In this document: positions 30,717 through 38,679 of the stretch, piece by piece | Layout of the letters: each line of letters opens with the position of its first letter | Numbering within the stretch: position 1 is the stretch's first letter | Assembly (NCBI GenBank): GCA_018883865.1 | Contig: JAHLFI010000037.1 | Coordinates: forward strand, 1-38,679 | Length of the DNA: 38,679 nt | From: Candidatus Oceanisphaera merdipullorum | GTDB taxonomy: Bacteria; Pseudomonadota; Gammaproteobacteria; Enterobacterales; Aeromonadaceae | Reading direction: 5' to 3' | Notes under the pieces: model-generated | What the model saw: only the letters and a program-made list of their open reading frames with translations | Database searches by the model: none | What the model was told of the DNA's origin: nothing | Position numbers and translations under genes: made by a program

Positions 30717-32258
30717 CTATTTAGCGGCCTCGTTCAGGGAACTGCTAATGTCATACAAGTCCGTGCGTCTGTCTTTCAAGTTGGTCACCGAGCCTTCGTT
30801 GCGTACCAGCACCAGCTTTTCCAGATCCAAATCCGAAAACATGATCATCTCCGAATTGGGCGTGGTTTCCGCCATCACAGCATCGTGGGGGAATGAAAAA
30901 TCTGACGGTGAAAATACCGAAGACTGGGCATACTGCACGTCTAAATTTTGCACTTTGGGTAAGTTACCCACACTACCGGTGATCACCACGTAGCATTCGT
31001 TTTCAATGGCGCGCGCTTGGGCACAATGGCGCACCCGCAGATAACTGTTTTTGGTGTCCGTCCAAAACGGCACGCAAATAATGTCTACTTCTTTGCTGGC
31101 GGCAATGCGGCCCAATTCTGGGAACTCAATGTCATAGCAGATCAGAATGGCCACGCGGCCTGCGTCGGTCGCAAACACCTCAAACTGGTTGCCGCCTTCA
31201 ATCACCCAATCGCGGCGCTCATGGGGTGTAATGTGGATCTTGCGCTGCTCGTCTACCCTTCCATCGCGGTGGCACAAATACGAGACGTTATACACTCGGT
31301 CGTTTTCCAACAGCGGCATGGAGCCGGTAATAATGTTGATGTTGTAGCTTACCGCCATTTCCGACATGCGGTCGCGAAATTGCTGGGTATATTGCGCCAA
31401 ATAACGAATGGCACGCGTTTGATCTAACTGATCGGTTAAGCCCATCAAAGGCGCATTAAAAAACTCCGGAAACAGCGCAAAGTCACTCTTGTAATCCGAC
31501 AGCGCGTCCACAAAATATTCCACTTGCTCTAAAACTTCTTCCACCGAAGCAAACTCGCGCATTTGCCATTGCACCGCACCCATGCGCACTTGGGTCTTCT
31601 TCTCGTTTAGTATCGAAGACGGCGGCGTATAGAAAATATTGCGCCACTCTAATAACGTCGCATAGCCGAAGGATTTTTTATCCTCAGGTAAATACTTGCG
31701 CATCAGGCGCGTCACCTGAAAATCATTGGCCAGCTGAAAACTTAAAATAGGATCGTAAATGTCTTTGCGCCCTACTCGCTCTATGTATTGCGCCGGCGTA
31801 TACCGCTTAGCATGCTGACAATAACCTGGGATCCGCCCACCGGCCAAAATGGCCCTTAAGTTCAGTGAGCGACACAGCTCTTTACGCGCTTCGTATAAGC
31901 GTCGGCCTAAGCGAAAGCCGCGATACTCAGGTTGAATGAACACATCTAAGCCATACAAAGAATCGCCTTTGTCACTGTGCCTGATTTGTTCATTCTTCAA
32001 TATTAAATCGTCATAAGTATGCGGGTTACTAAAACGCTCGTATTTAACCGATACGGTGAGCGCCACCGCCACCAGATGGTCGCCGTCTTCGATGCAAATT
32101 TGCCCATCGGGGAATTGTTCAATCAGCGCGGTAATGGTGTCTTTTGGCCAAGCGCCACCGATGTCGTCATACACACGGTCCATCAGCACTTGCAGCTGGT
32201 CGTAATCATCTATGTGTAGATTGCGCAGATTAAGATGGAGATCTTCAGGTTGGGTCAT
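30717..32258 (-). CDS. Bifunctional GNAT acetyltransferase / nitrilase-family hydrolase
   Basis: A 513-residue two-domain protein. Residues about 5-215 form a GNAT domain (GLDVFIQPEYRGFRLGRRLY is acetyl-CoA-binding motif A; LNLRAILAGGRIPGY follows). Residues about 225-500 form a carbon-nitrogen hydrolase domain with the catalytic triad Glu265 (FPEFF), Lys340 (QRKIHITPHE) and Cys374 (ILICYDIEFPE). The fusion is a known family in proteobacteria but its substrate is unknown; an amide made or modified by the acetyltransferase part is an attractive idea. I use ATG 32258 with GGAG upstream instead of an in-frame codon 23 residues earlier. Confidence 0.92.
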   Translation of the reverse strand: MTQPEDLHLNLRNLHIDDYDQLQVLMDRVYDDIGGAWPKDTITALIEQFPDGQICIEDGDHLVAVALTVSVKYERFSNPHTYDDLILKNEQIRHSDKGDSLYGLDVFIQPEYRGFRLGRRLYEARKELCRSLNLRAILAGGRIPGYCQHAKRYTPAQYIERVGRKDIYDPILSFQLANDFQVTRLMRKYLPEDKKSFGYATLLEWRNIFYTPPSSILNEKKTQVRMGAVQWQMREFASVEEVLEQVEYFVDALSDYKSDFALFPEFFNAPLMGLTDQLDQTRAIRYLAQYTQQFRDRMSEMAVSYNINIITGSMPLLENDRVYNVSYLCHRDGRVDEQRKIHITPHERRDWVIEGGNQFEVFATDAGRVAILICYDIEFPELGRIAASKEVDIICVPFWTDTKNSYLRVRHCAQARAIENECYVVITGSVGNLPKVQNLDVQYAQSSVFSPSDFSFPHDAVMAETTPNSEMIMFSDLDLEKLVLVRNEGSVTNLKDRRTDLYDISSSLNEAAK

Positions 32259-32488
32259 GCAGCTAGCTCCGTTTGGGCAGTAACGTGAATGAATAATCAG
32301 CTTATCAGAAGATAAAAGCCACGGCACACGCCTACGACCACGCTGAGACAGCTTATGACCGCCGCCCTCCGTTAGCCGCCCTATAAAGAACGGGGATTTT
32401 TAGGTAAGCTGGCTCCATCAATTAAATCAGCTTTAACAATACGTTACCTTAACGCATTACGTTAGCTGCACTAAAACAGGAACCTCAC

Positions 32489-32911
32489 ATGTCTGATGAT
32501 TTATACCAAAAAGGCATCGCCAAAATTCAAGAGCTCACCGCTTCGCCCGATAACAACCCCACGGGAGAAATGGACATAGGTGCGGCATTTAAAGACATAG
32601 CGCCAGATCTAGAAAAATACGTGGTGGAATTTGCCTTTGGCGGCATTTATTCACGCCCAGGCTTGGACAATAAACAAAAAGTGTTAACCACCATTACCGC
32701 ACTGGTGGCGCAAGGTAAACCGCAAATCAAGATGCACATTAAAACCGGCTTAACTGTCGGCTTAACCGCCGAGGAAATCGTCGGCTGCATCATGCATCTG
32801 CTCCCCTACACCGGCTTTCCCAGTGTCATCAACGCCCTGAGCGTGGCAAAAGAAGTCTTCTCTGAATTAGGCTTAACCGTTAACACTGCCCCCGTTAAGA
32901 ATAACGGGTAA
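32489..32911 (+). CDS. Carboxymuconolactone decarboxylase (AhpD-like) family protein
   Basis: A 140-residue all-helical CMD-domain protein: GIYSRPGLDNKQKVLTTITA near 52-71, then IKMHIKTGLTVGLTAEEIVG and CIMHLLPYTGFP. The single cysteine C100 with H103 and E95/E96 lies where family members carry catalytic residues; the CxxC of AhpD peroxidoreductases is absent, so a gamma-carboxymuconolactone decarboxylase-type or orphan role is more likely. It is divergent from the GNAT-nitrilase gene. The ribosome site is weak (AGGAACC). Confidence 0.88.
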   Translation: MSDDLYQKGIAKIQELTASPDNNPTGEMDIGAAFKDIAPDLEKYVVEFAFGGIYSRPGLDNKQKVLTTITALVAQGKPQIKMHIKTGLTVGLTAEEIVGCIMHLLPYTGFPSVINALSVAKEVFSELGLTVNTAPVKNNG

Positions 32912-32930
32912 GAATAATATTAGATTTATT

Positions 32931-33086
32931 ATGATGCTTGAGCAGAACGCCATTAAACAGGCGATACAGGCGTATGGTGCAACAGCAATGAAGACTACAA
33001 AAATGGCTAAACGCGCAGTTCTACCAGAGCCGGAAGTTGTTCAATTTTGCTTCTCTGCCATCCCCAAAAATGCGCGAATTAAATGA
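32931..33086 (+). CDS. Possible 51-residue protein, uncharacterised
   Basis: An ATG frame of 51 codons ending in TGA, directly after the CMD gene and before a terminator on the same strand. The product is basic in the middle (MKTTKMAKRAVLPEPEVVQF) with no signal peptide or known motif. There is no good ribosome site. It may be real, a fragment of a decayed gene, or chance. Confidence 0.3.
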   Translation: MMLEQNAIKQAIQAYGATAMKTTKMAKRAVLPEPEVVQFCFSAIPKNARIK

Positions 33087-33111
33087 GATAAAGATCACCG
33101 TCAAATCAACG

Positions 33112-33138
33112 AAAAGCGCAGCTGATGCTGCGCTTTTT
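33112..33138. terminator. Bidirectional intrinsic terminator
   Basis: The stem GCGCAGC / GCTGCGC with a TGAT loop is flanked by AAAA on the left and TTTTT on the right. It is placed to end both the CMD-side transcript and the minus-strand glucan synthase transcript, whose stop is at 33196. Confidence 0.85.
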
Positions 33139-33195
33139 AATATCGCCGTTTGTGGTAGGTATGTGTGATTGGCTTACGAGTTCCCCCCTGCCCCT

Positions 33196-36100
33196 TCAAT
33201 CGGACGGCAAGGGCAGCAGGCGGGCAATGACTTTGCGCACAGTGCCATCGGTCGGAAATTCGACGCTATCGCCACTCACTTTCTGCCCGTCTATGCTAAG
33301 CGCCACTTGCCCTGAGCCCAGTCGTTCGGGGTCTTCAATGATGATGTGCAGCCCACCTTCTGGTCCGGTAATTTCCACCGTCACACCGCCCCAATGATCA
33401 GGCAAGCAAGGTGCAATGCGCACGCCACTCTCGCCCTTAGAGTAGTACAAACTGACGCCCAAAATGCCTTCCACCGCCAACAGCCACGTCCAGCCCGCAG
33501 AGCCCGTGTACCACGTCCAGCCCGCTTGGCCGGTGTTAGGTCCGGCACCGCGAATGTCGGCCGCCAACGCATAGGGCTCTCCGCGATAATGCTCGGCAGA
33601 GTCTAGGCGATCACTGCGCCGAATGGGATTGATCATGTCGAAAATCTCATAAGCCTGATTACCATTGCCTAAGCGGGCATGGGCCAACCCTAACCACGCC
33701 GCGGCGTGGGTGTAGTGACCGCCGTTTTCGCGCACCCCCGGCGGATAGGCACGTATATACCCAGGGTCACGCGGCGTTTGGTCAAAAGGTGGCGCCAGTA
33801 ATCTGACCAAGCGGGCTTCTCGGTCCAGCAGCCGCTCAGTGGCGCGGTTAACGGCCATGGTAGTGCGCGCGGGTGACAAGCCTGCAGCCAGTGCTGACCA
33901 AGACTGAGAAATACTGTCAATCTGACACTCTTGTGCGTCTTTCGAGCCCCACGCTTGCCCCTCATCGTCAAACGCCCGCGCGTACCATTGCCCGTCCCAG
34001 CCGTTGGCATCTACCACTACGCGCAGTTCATGGGCACGCTCACGCCAGTGTGCATCCAGCTCTGCATGACCAAGCCGCTTGGCAAGATCGGCAAAGGCCT
34101 CGGCACACACAGCGGCAAACCAGGCCAACCACACGCTTTCGCCCCGCCCTTTATTGCCGACGCGGTCCATACCATCGTTCCAGTCGCCGCTGCCCATCAG
34201 CGGTAGGCCATGCGCACCCTGCGTCACGCCGTGCACCAGTGCCCGTCGACAATGCTCAAACAAGCTTGCACTTTCGCCGCGCTCAAATAGCGCATAGCGG
34301 TCGACTTCGTCATCGGCCAAAGGCGGCGCCACTAAAAACGCCACCTCTTCCGTCAGAATCGACGTATCACCGGTCGCGGTCACGTAACGGCCGGTCGCAT
34401 ACACCAGCCACAAGAGATCATCCGAGCAGCGTGTTTTTACACCGCGCCCGTTAGGCGGGTGCCACCAGTGCAGCACATCACCCTGTTCAAATTGATGCGC
34501 GGCACTCTCCAAAATATGGGCGCGCACCCGCTTAGGTTCGGTGAAGAGCAGTGACTGCATGTCTTGCAGCTGGTCACGAAAACCAAAGGCGCCGCTGGCC
34601 TGCTGAAATCCCGCCCGCGCCAGAACACGCGAGGCGATGTTTTGATTAAGCAGCCAACGATTCACCATAAGATCGAAGGCTGCATCAGGGCTGGTAACCT
34701 GCACCCCAGCCAGTCGACGCTGCCAAACGGCCTCGTTCTCGGCTAGCCCTTGCTTGGCCGTGGCGAGGTGCGCCCAATGGGTAGCCAACTGCTTGGCCTC
34801 GCTTAAATCAGCACCTTCTCCAAGCACAAACACCAGCTCTTCAGTCGCCCCCGGAGCTAAGTCTATGTACACCTGAAAAGCCGCACATCCATCGGCCACC
34901 TTATCGAGGGTGCCATCTAGGCTCCAAGCGACGAGGCCGGCCGGGCGCGCCAGTTCCTGATGGCGCCCCAAAAACGCCTCGCGATCACAACTTAAACTGT
35001 GCGGGGGTCGGCTGGCCGTCAGAAACGCGGTGCGACCGGCAAATTCCGGATCCCAGTCGTTACGGGCCAGCAGAGCCTGACTGGGCGCATCATAACCACA
35101 CACCACATGCGGACGCGCCGTGCTGGCCATGGCACCCAGCTGCCACTGGGCATAATAGGTGACCGTTAACCGACGACTTCGGCTGCTAGGGTTGGTTAAA
35201 GTTAATAGCGCCAATTTCACCGGCGCCAAAGGCGGCACCAAGACGGTCAGCCGTTGTTCAAGCCCTTCTCCGTTACGCCGCCAGGTGGTGGCACCCGCAT
35301 GATGCTGGATTTGGCACGGTTCAGCGCCGCCGGCGGGCAGTGGCGTGGGTGTCCAAATCACCCCGGTTTCTTCGTCGCGCACATACAGCGCCTCACCTTG
35401 TGGGTCTAACACAGGGTCATTTGACCAAGGGGTCAGACGATGCTCGCCGCTGTTGCGGCTCCAAGTAAAACCCAACCCCGCTTCCGACACTAGGGTGCCA
35501 AATTGCTCGTTGGCTAGCACGTTGCACCAAGGTGTGGGCGTGACTTGGCCCTCCTCGAGATGGATCAAGTAATCACCCGTTTCCGTGATAAAACCGCCTA
35601 GGGAATTGTCGAAGGCGAGATTTTTGGGCCGCAATAAGGGCGGCGCCGGCAACGGCGCAGAGACAACCGCACCCAGCGGCTGAAAATTCGGCAAGGGGCT
35701 GTGCCTAATGGCTGGCTCTGCCATGGCGGTGGCAAGCGAGCCCGCACTCACATCCAAGGTCACCCGCGCCGTGGCTTCAAGGGAGCGCCGCTCCATGACG
35801 CCAATGCGATCGCTGGCTAATAGATGAATGCCGCCTTTTCCCCCCAGACCTTCGGGTTCCTTCAGTTCGCGCAGCGCGGCAAATAACAGCTCACGGATCG
35901 GCTCCTGATACCCAGAAATGCCCGCTTGCAAGAACACTAAGTCCACCTTAAGGCCACATTTTTGCCACCAGCGATACACTCGAATCAAGGTCGCCAATAA
36001 GGGCACTTGGGTTTTATCGGTAATGTGCACCAGCACGATCGGCACATCGCCAGACAGCCGCAGGCTCCACAGGTGGGTTTGGGCAGGCAGTGTTGTATCT

Positions 36101-38679
36101 GACACCGCCAATGGGATCGGCGGCGTACGCGGGAAGATTAAATCGCCACACAACGCCTGCGCCTCGGCCAAGGTGCGCGCGTCCAGCCCCAAGCGCTGCG
36201 CTTCCAAGGCCGCTGTGCGCTGTGCATCCTCGATGGCCCAGTCCAGCGCCGGTGCCGAGGTAAATCGCTCGGCTAGCTTCAATACCTTGTCTCGTGACTC
36301 GGCAACCGCCGTCACAAAATCAAGGCGCACTTGGGCGCCAGGTGCCAATACTACCTGTGCCTGCAAAGCCATAATCGGGTCGAGCGTCCAGCCCGTGGTG
36401 CCTTGCAACGGGGCCGCCGCGCCGCTTGGTTGCGCCACATTACCCTGCCGGCCGAAAAACGAGCGGCGGTCCGTCTCAAAGCCGGTGGCGGTAATGGGGG
36501 CATCGCGGGTTACTAGCCGGTGCAGCAGCACCGGCGGTTTATCGTCGGCGTGCCTTAGCCGGCGCTCAAACAGCAGCGCATTCGATTCGGCTAACCGCTC
36601 ACTGTGAATAAACAGCTTACTGAAAGCCGGATGGCGCTCATGCTCCGCCCATGGCGCCAGCACCACTTCGGCGTAGCTGGTCACGGTTAACGTCATCACC
36701 TGATCGCCGTCGTTAACCAGCGTCACGCGGCGAAACTCCACATCATCGCTGGGGGCCACCGCGATTTCTAAATGGGCTAACAAGCTACCTTTGCGCTCAT
36801 GAAACTCTATCTTATGAGCGTGATAACGGGTGTCCGATAACCGGTTGGCGTGATGACAACCCAGCGACCACAGCTCCTCGCCCTCGCTCACATACATGCG
36901 CGCCTCGCCGCCGCGGCGCACCGCGTCTGCGGTCCACTGGGTTAAGGCTTTACCGCGCCACCACAACACACTGTCGCCGGTATCGGTTACCCACGCACTG
37001 AGGCGGCCGTTGCCCAGCACGTGCAGCTGAGGCGCTGGTAGGTGATGCGAGAATTGCTCCGGTGCGGTCCAGCCGTGCAAGGCCGGCGTGGGGATGCGCG
37101 TCAGATCTGGGGTTGAAGCCTCGGCTTGGCTCGGTTGCTCGGGCGGAAACTCCCAGGGCACTCGCTCTTGCAACAGCAGCTCAGTGGCACGCAGATGCGG
37201 ATTTCGCCCTAATCGCTTGACCAAAATATTATCCTGCAACGCATTGCCGATGGCCGCGCTCATCATGCCCTGATGGTGCGCCATATAAGAGCGCACGATA
37301 GAGAAGCCACCCGCCAGCGGCAGTCGCGCTGGTGTAAAGTCCGCGGCTTCAAAGAAGCCGTATCTATCACGCACGCCAAGCGCATCTAAGCGCCGCAAGT
37401 TGGCCGTGGCCGCCAATGGCGCCACGCTGAGCGCCAAGCCGCTGGCATAGGGAGCCACCACATAATCGTCGGCCAAGCCATGCTTTAAGCCGAGGTCAGG
37501 CACGCCAAACGCCTGATACTGATAGTGTTGTGCATCGTTGCGCGCGGCAAATCCAGACTCAGAGACCCCCCAGGGCAACCCCAATTTCTCCGCATAACGC
37601 TGTTGCACGGCCACGGCGGCGCGCTCACTTTGGCCAAGCAGCCTGCCGGGCTCGCTTGGCAACAGTAACGCCGGCATCAAATACTCAAACATGGAGCCGT
37701 TCCAAGACAATATGGTCAGCTCACCGCCAGCGCGGCTCAGCGGTCGCCCTAATTGAAACCAGTGCTTAACCGGCACATCGCGCTTGGCGATGGCGAAATA
37801 ACTGGCCAGTCGCGCCTCACTGGCCAATAGATCGTAATGGTGAGAGTCCAACTGACCGGAGTCGAGATTATGGCCAATAAAAAAGGTACTGGTTTCTTGG
37901 TCATAAAGCGGATGAAACGCCATACCAAATGCGCGCGCCTCGGCGCGGGTCGCGCACGCCATAAAACTGTCGTGCAACTCCCGACAAGCTGCCTCCCCCC
38001 GTGTCAGTGCGAATGCCATCTTGCCCAGCCAATCTTGGCCGTTCGCATCCGCTTTATCTTGGCTGGTAGCATCCGCTTTATCTTGGCTAGTGGCATAGGT
38101 ACCCTTTAAGCCCTGAGCGTAAAGCGCAGCTAACTGCGAAAGCGCGCGCCTTGCCTGTTCAATCCGTGAGGGGATCTCTGCCAGCGAGGTATCTGGGTCC
38201 GGCAGCGCTTCGCGTAAGGCGCTGATGCCAGCCTCTAAATCCGCGCCGCGCCCCCCGTTAATATCCGTGGGCAGGGTATCCATAAGCGCATTCCAAGGTG
38301 ACAATGCATCCAGATCTCGGCTCATGGTCATGAGTTGGTGATCACAGCGCTTAAGCCACAGATGTATTTCATGGGCATCCCCTTCAATACCACCCGCCTC
38401 CAAAACCTGAGCGATGCGTATTTTAAGCGACTGCCAATCAGCGGAAGTCAGCTGCGCCAGCGCCGCGTGCCACAGGGGTGAATTAGCGCGAATACTGGGC
38501 AAGCGTTCGATAATGGCGGTGAGTTGCGCATTAATGGGCTCGCGATCGATGGCAGACAACACGCTTAGCGCTGCTAGCAGCAAATAGAGTGCGTCCTCGA
38601 GGCCATCCCAACGTACCTCCGACAACACGGCGTGGTTGGCGGCTTCGCGACAACCGGCGCTTAAAGTCAGCAGGCTGAC
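33196..38679 (-). CDS. ndvB: Cyclic beta-1,2-glucan synthase, C-terminal part (partial)
   Basis: 1827 codons are visible and the frame remains open at the right edge, so the N-terminal membrane glycosyltransferase part lies outside. From its N-terminal side the visible part contains a glycoamylase-like domain (ILSWNGSMFEYLMPALLLPS; YGFFEAADFTP; SIVRSYMAHHQGMM), beta-sandwich carbohydrate-binding regions, and a C-terminal GH94 phosphorylase domain with the catalytic Asp in GSGDWNDGMDRVGNKGRGES and WTWYTGSAGW. In Rhizobium and Brucella the full enzyme (about 2800 residues) initiates, elongates, cyclises and trims periplasmic cyclic glucans used in osmotic adaptation. Two near-identical 24-base units occur at about 38046-38093 (KADATSQD repeats). 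Confidence 0.9.
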   Translation of the reverse strand, partial: VSLLTLSAGCREAANHAVLSEVRWDGLEDALYLLLAALSVLSAIDREPINAQLTAIIERLPSIRANSPLWHAALAQLTSADWQSLKIRIAQVLEAGGIEGDAHEIHLWLKRCDHQLMTMSRDLDALSPWNALMDTLPTDINGGRGADLEAGISALREALPDPDTSLAEIPSRIEQARRALSQLAALYAQGLKGTYATSQDKADATSQDKADANGQDWLGKMAFALTRGEAACRELHDSFMACATRAEARAFGMAFHPLYDQETSTFFIGHNLDSGQLDSHHYDLLASEARLASYFAIAKRDVPVKHWFQLGRPLSRAGGELTILSWNGSMFEYLMPALLLPSEPGRLLGQSERAAVAVQQRYAEKLGLPWGVSESGFAARNDAQHYQYQAFGVPDLGLKHGLADDYVVAPYASGLALSVAPLAATANLRRLDALGVRDRYGFFEAADFTPARLPLAGGFSIVRSYMAHHQGMMSAAIGNALQDNILVKRLGRNPHLRATELLLQERVPWEFPPEQPSQAEASTPDLTRIPTPALHGWTAPEQFSHHLPAPQLHVLGNGRLSAWVTDTGDSVLWWRGKALTQWTADAVRRGGEARMYVSEGEELWSLGCHHANRLSDTRYHAHKIEFHERKGSLLAHLEIAVAPSDDVEFRRVTLVNDGDQVMTLTVTSYAEVVLAPWAEHERHPAFSKLFIHSERLAESNALLFERRLRHADDKPPVLLHRLVTRDAPITATGFETDRRSFFGRQGNVAQPSGAAAPLQGTTGWTLDPIMALQAQVVLAPGAQVRLDFVTAVAESRDKVLKLAERFTSAPALDWAIEDAQRTAALEAQRLGLDARTLAEAQALCGDLIFPRTPPIPLAVSDTTLPAQTHLWSLRLSGDVPIVLVHITDKTQVPLLATLIRVYRWWQKCGLKVDLVFLQAGISGYQEPIRELLFAALRELKEPEGLGGKGGIHLLASDRIGVMERRSLEATARVTLDVSAGSLATAMAEPAIRHSPLPNFQPLGAVVSAPLPAPPLLRPKNLAFDNSLGGFITETGDYLIHLEEGQVTPTPWCNVLANEQFGTLVSEAGLGFTWSRNSGEHRLTPWSNDPVLDPQGEALYVRDEETGVIWTPTPLPAGGAEPCQIQHHAGATTWRRNGEGLEQRLTVLVPPLAPVKLALLTLTNPSSRSRRLTVTYYAQWQLGAMASTARPHVVCGYDAPSQALLARNDWDPEFAGRTAFLTASRPPHSLSCDREAFLGRHQELARPAGLVAWSLDGTLDKVADGCAAFQVYIDLAPGATEELVFVLGEGADLSEAKQLATHWAHLATAKQGLAENEAVWQRRLAGVQVTSPDAAFDLMVNRWLLNQNIASRVLARAGFQQASGAFGFRDQLQDMQSLLFTEPKRVRAHILESAAHQFEQGDVLHWWHPPNGRGVKTRCSDDLLWLVYATGRYVTATGDTSILTEEVAFLVAPPLADDEVDRYALFERGESASLFEHCRRALVHGVTQGAHGLPLMGSGDWNDGMDRVGNKGRGESVWLAWFAAVCAEAFADLAKRLGHAELDAHWRERAHELRVVVDANGWDGQWYARAFDDEGQAWGSKDAQECQIDSISQSWSALAAGLSPARTTMAVNRATERLLDREARLVRLLAPPFDQTPRDPGYIRAYPPGVRENGGHYTHAAAWLGLAHARLGNGNQAYEIFDMINPIRRSDRLDSAEHYRGEPYALAADIRGAGPNTGQAGWTWYTGSAGWTWLLAVEGILGVSLYYSKGESGVRIAPCLPDHWGGVTVEITGPEGGLHIIIEDPERLGSGQVALSIDGQKVSGDSVEFPTDGTVRKVIARLLPLPSD
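38046..38093. repeat. Two-copy 24-bp tandem repeat within ndvB
   Basis: GCATCCGCTTTATCTTGGCT plus four bases occurs twice in tandem with two differences, encoding the duplicated peptide KADATSQD in a surface linker. A third, partial variant (KADANGQD) lies just beside it. Confidence 0.85.

Noticed and set aside
33873-34454. 193-codon plus-strand frame inside ndvB
   Set aside because: Histidine/proline/arginine-rich shadow of the GC-rich glucan synthase gene on the opposite strand.
38500-38679. Start codon of the glucan synthase at about 38628
   Set aside because: The frame stays open to the window edge and the family has a large N-terminal domain, so this internal codon is not the true start.

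Overview
The window looks like a chromosomal segment of a marine-type gammaproteobacterium, probably Aeromonadales-like (Oceanimonas/Oceanisphaera/Zobellella neighbourhood). This is inferred from gene content and synteny: maoP, sbcB, yohJ-yohK-cdd, recR/ybaB/dnaX/apt/ybaN, gstA, rluA, a SEC-C protein and a bifunctional GNAT-nitrilase. No rRNA or intact tRNA gene and no CRISPR array was seen.

Layout. (1) 1-5610: core genes maoP, sbcB, the LrgA/LrgB pair yohJ-yohK, cdd, then recR on the opposite strand. Positions 1-928 hold no convincing gene. (2) 5779-15323: a roughly 9.5-kb accessory element that splits the conserved dnaX-ybaB-recR cluster. It is bounded by an 18-bp direct repeat that is the last coding part of ybaB (AAACGGCATTTTAAAGCC), so the integration site is the 3' end of ybaB. 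Its right end carries a putative excisionase-like gene and a deleted tyrosine integrase. Its left end carries the tail of a second integrase. Inside are a ParD-like/methionine aminopeptidase pair and a run of small genes separated by attC-like integron recombination sites (GFA, GNAT fragment, ABM monooxygenase, NUDIX+LOG pair, membrane and zinc-ribbon proteins, YjbR, PH-domain protein). Two diverged copies of a chimeric prophage scrap (ssb 3' end joined to late-control gene D 3' end) are also present. No integron integrase is visible, so the cassettes form an orphan attC cluster.

(3) 15303-19456: ybaB, dnaX (with an A AAA AAG frameshift site for the gamma subunit), apt and ybaN, all on the minus strand. 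(4) 19616-25286: gstA, a small secreted protein, a membrane-anchored EEP-family phosphatase/nuclease, a DEDDy exonuclease, a delta-class carbonic anhydrase-like exported protein, rluA and a SEC-C protein. (5) 25741-30321: a minus-strand operon encoding a complete TRAP transporter (P, Q, M), a type I/II-like L-asparaginase and a GntR/FCD regulator, with a sigma70-like promoter and a palindrome at the predicted start. This looks like a regulated uptake-and-deamidation unit for an amide such as asparagine. (6) 30717-38679: the GNAT-nitrilase fusion, a carboxymuconolactone decarboxylase-family protein, and the C-terminal two thirds of a cyclic beta-1,2-glucan synthase (NdvB-like) running off the right edge.

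The parts most worth following are the ybaB-integrated composite element with its orphan cassette array, the ParD-like/MetAP pair, and the TRAP-asparaginase operon.
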